Shown piece after piece: positions 63,730-64,000 of a stretch of DNA of 64,000 nt. Position 1 is the stretch's first letter. Every line of letters begins with the position of its first letter. The notes below the pieces were generated by a model, which was not told the origin of the DNA, did no database searches, and saw only the letters and a list, made by a program, of their open reading frames with translations. Source of the stretch: Pararhizobium qamdonense (GTDB lineage Bacteria; Pseudomonadota; Alphaproteobacteria; Rhizobiales; Rhizobiaceae). A program made the translations under genes and the position numbers. The DNA is taken from positions 310,001 to 374,000 of the forward strand of contig NZ_CP119567.1 of NCBI RefSeq assembly GCF_029277445.1. The letters are read 5' to 3'.

Positions 63730-64000
63730 TCAGTTTCCAGAAAGAAGAGCGTTCCACTTCTCGGCGGCGAGATCAAAGTTCTTCACCCAGAACGGGATAT
63801 TCTGCTGATAGCTTTGACCGATACGCTCCGGCGTGCTGGTTAGGAAAGCGGCGGTGACGTCGTCCACCTTCGGCTTGGAGTCGAGATTGATCGGCGTGTA
63901 GGACGTCTTTTCAGCCAGGATCTCCTGCGAGCGGGCGCCGAGATAGGCGTTGAGCAGCGCATAGGCAGCATCGGTATCCTTGACGCCGACCGGAATGGTC
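63730..64000 (-). CDS. potD: PotD-like periplasmic substrate-binding protein, C-terminal part (partial)
   Basis: The last 89 codons are in the window; the gene continues past the right edge. The reading (TIPVGVKDTDAAYALLNAYL, SQEILAEKTSYTPINLDSKP, then YQQNIPFWVKNFDLAAEKWN) is the typical C-terminus of spermidine/putrescine-type extracellular binding proteins. It is the promoter-proximal member of the potDBCA-oxidase-cupin operon. Confidence 0.85.
   Translation of the reverse strand, partial: TIPVGVKDTDAAYALLNAYLGARSQEILAEKTSYTPINLDSKPKVDDVTAAFLTSTPERIGQSYQQNIPFWVKNFDLAAEKWNALLSGN

Overview
The window looks like chromosomal DNA of a Rhizobiaceae alphaproteobacterium (Rhizobium/Agrobacterium/Neorhizobium type). 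The reasons are the roughly 60% GC coding sequence, rhizobial gene arrangements (xdhABC with puuD-guaD, gcl-hyi-glxR, the leucine-degradation liu operon, nrdHIEF and metE under cobalamin riboswitches) and the GC-rich 'ccccctcatccg / ctccccttgaggggg' intergenic repeats. This placement is by gene content and style, not by a database search. No rRNA, tRNA, CRISPR array, prophage or replication origin was seen.

Layout. 0-3.8 kb: the end of an amino-acid ABC transporter locus (partial binding protein), a three-domain fusion enzyme (APH-type kinase, M23 peptidase fold, class-III PLP enzyme) and a divergent Lrp/AsnC regulator. 4.2-25.8 kb: a nearly contiguous purine-to-glycerate route: purine permease, AllA, a PuuE-UraD fusion, UraH, XdhABC, LysR regulator, PuuD, GuaD, then (after repeats and a GH25 lysozyme lipoprotein) an IclR regulator, Gcl, Hyi, GlxR and glycerate 2-kinase. 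Together these convert guanine via xanthine, urate and allantoin to glyoxylate and on to 2-phosphoglycerate; only allantoicase is absent from the window. 25.9-27.7 kb: a DUF4174 protein and a BaiN/HI0933-like flavoprotein, convergent. 28-35.8 kb: leucine/isovalerate degradation (Ivd, MCC beta, a RidA-like protein, MCC alpha, HMG-CoA lyase, methylglutaconyl-CoA hydratase), interrupted by a toxin-antitoxin pair and followed by a second one (Xre-RES). 37-41.7 kb: fatty acid desaturase, a frameshifted VapB relic, ROK regulator, TetR regulator and a Bcr/CflA drug exporter. 41.9-53.5 kb: a vitamin B12 regulon with three cobalamin riboswitches, in front of metE, nrdHIEF and a BtuFCD-type importer, with one SDR oxidoreductase in between. 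53.9-58.4 kb: a sodium:solute symporter, a small membrane protein and two tandem flavin-dependent monooxygenases, probably an uncharacterised uptake-and-oxidation unit. 58.6-64 kb: an IS3-family fragment, then a minus-strand polyamine-type operon (PotD partial, PotB, PotC, PotA, PuuB-like oxidase, cupin) running off the right edge.

Most interesting points: (1) the shared element TTTGAAAGT, preceded by an A/T run, in the upstream regions of three separate purine transcription units; (2) the tripartite kinase-peptidase-phospholyase protein with apparently intact motifs in all three domains; (3) an unusual antitoxin (KfrA-like N-terminus plus AbrB-like C-terminus) with a PIN toxin inside the liu operon, near two other toxin-antitoxin elements; (4) a 24-codon leader ORF and stable hairpins between the third B12 riboswitch and the btuF-like gene; (5) the symporter/small membrane protein/twin monooxygenase locus of unknown substrate.
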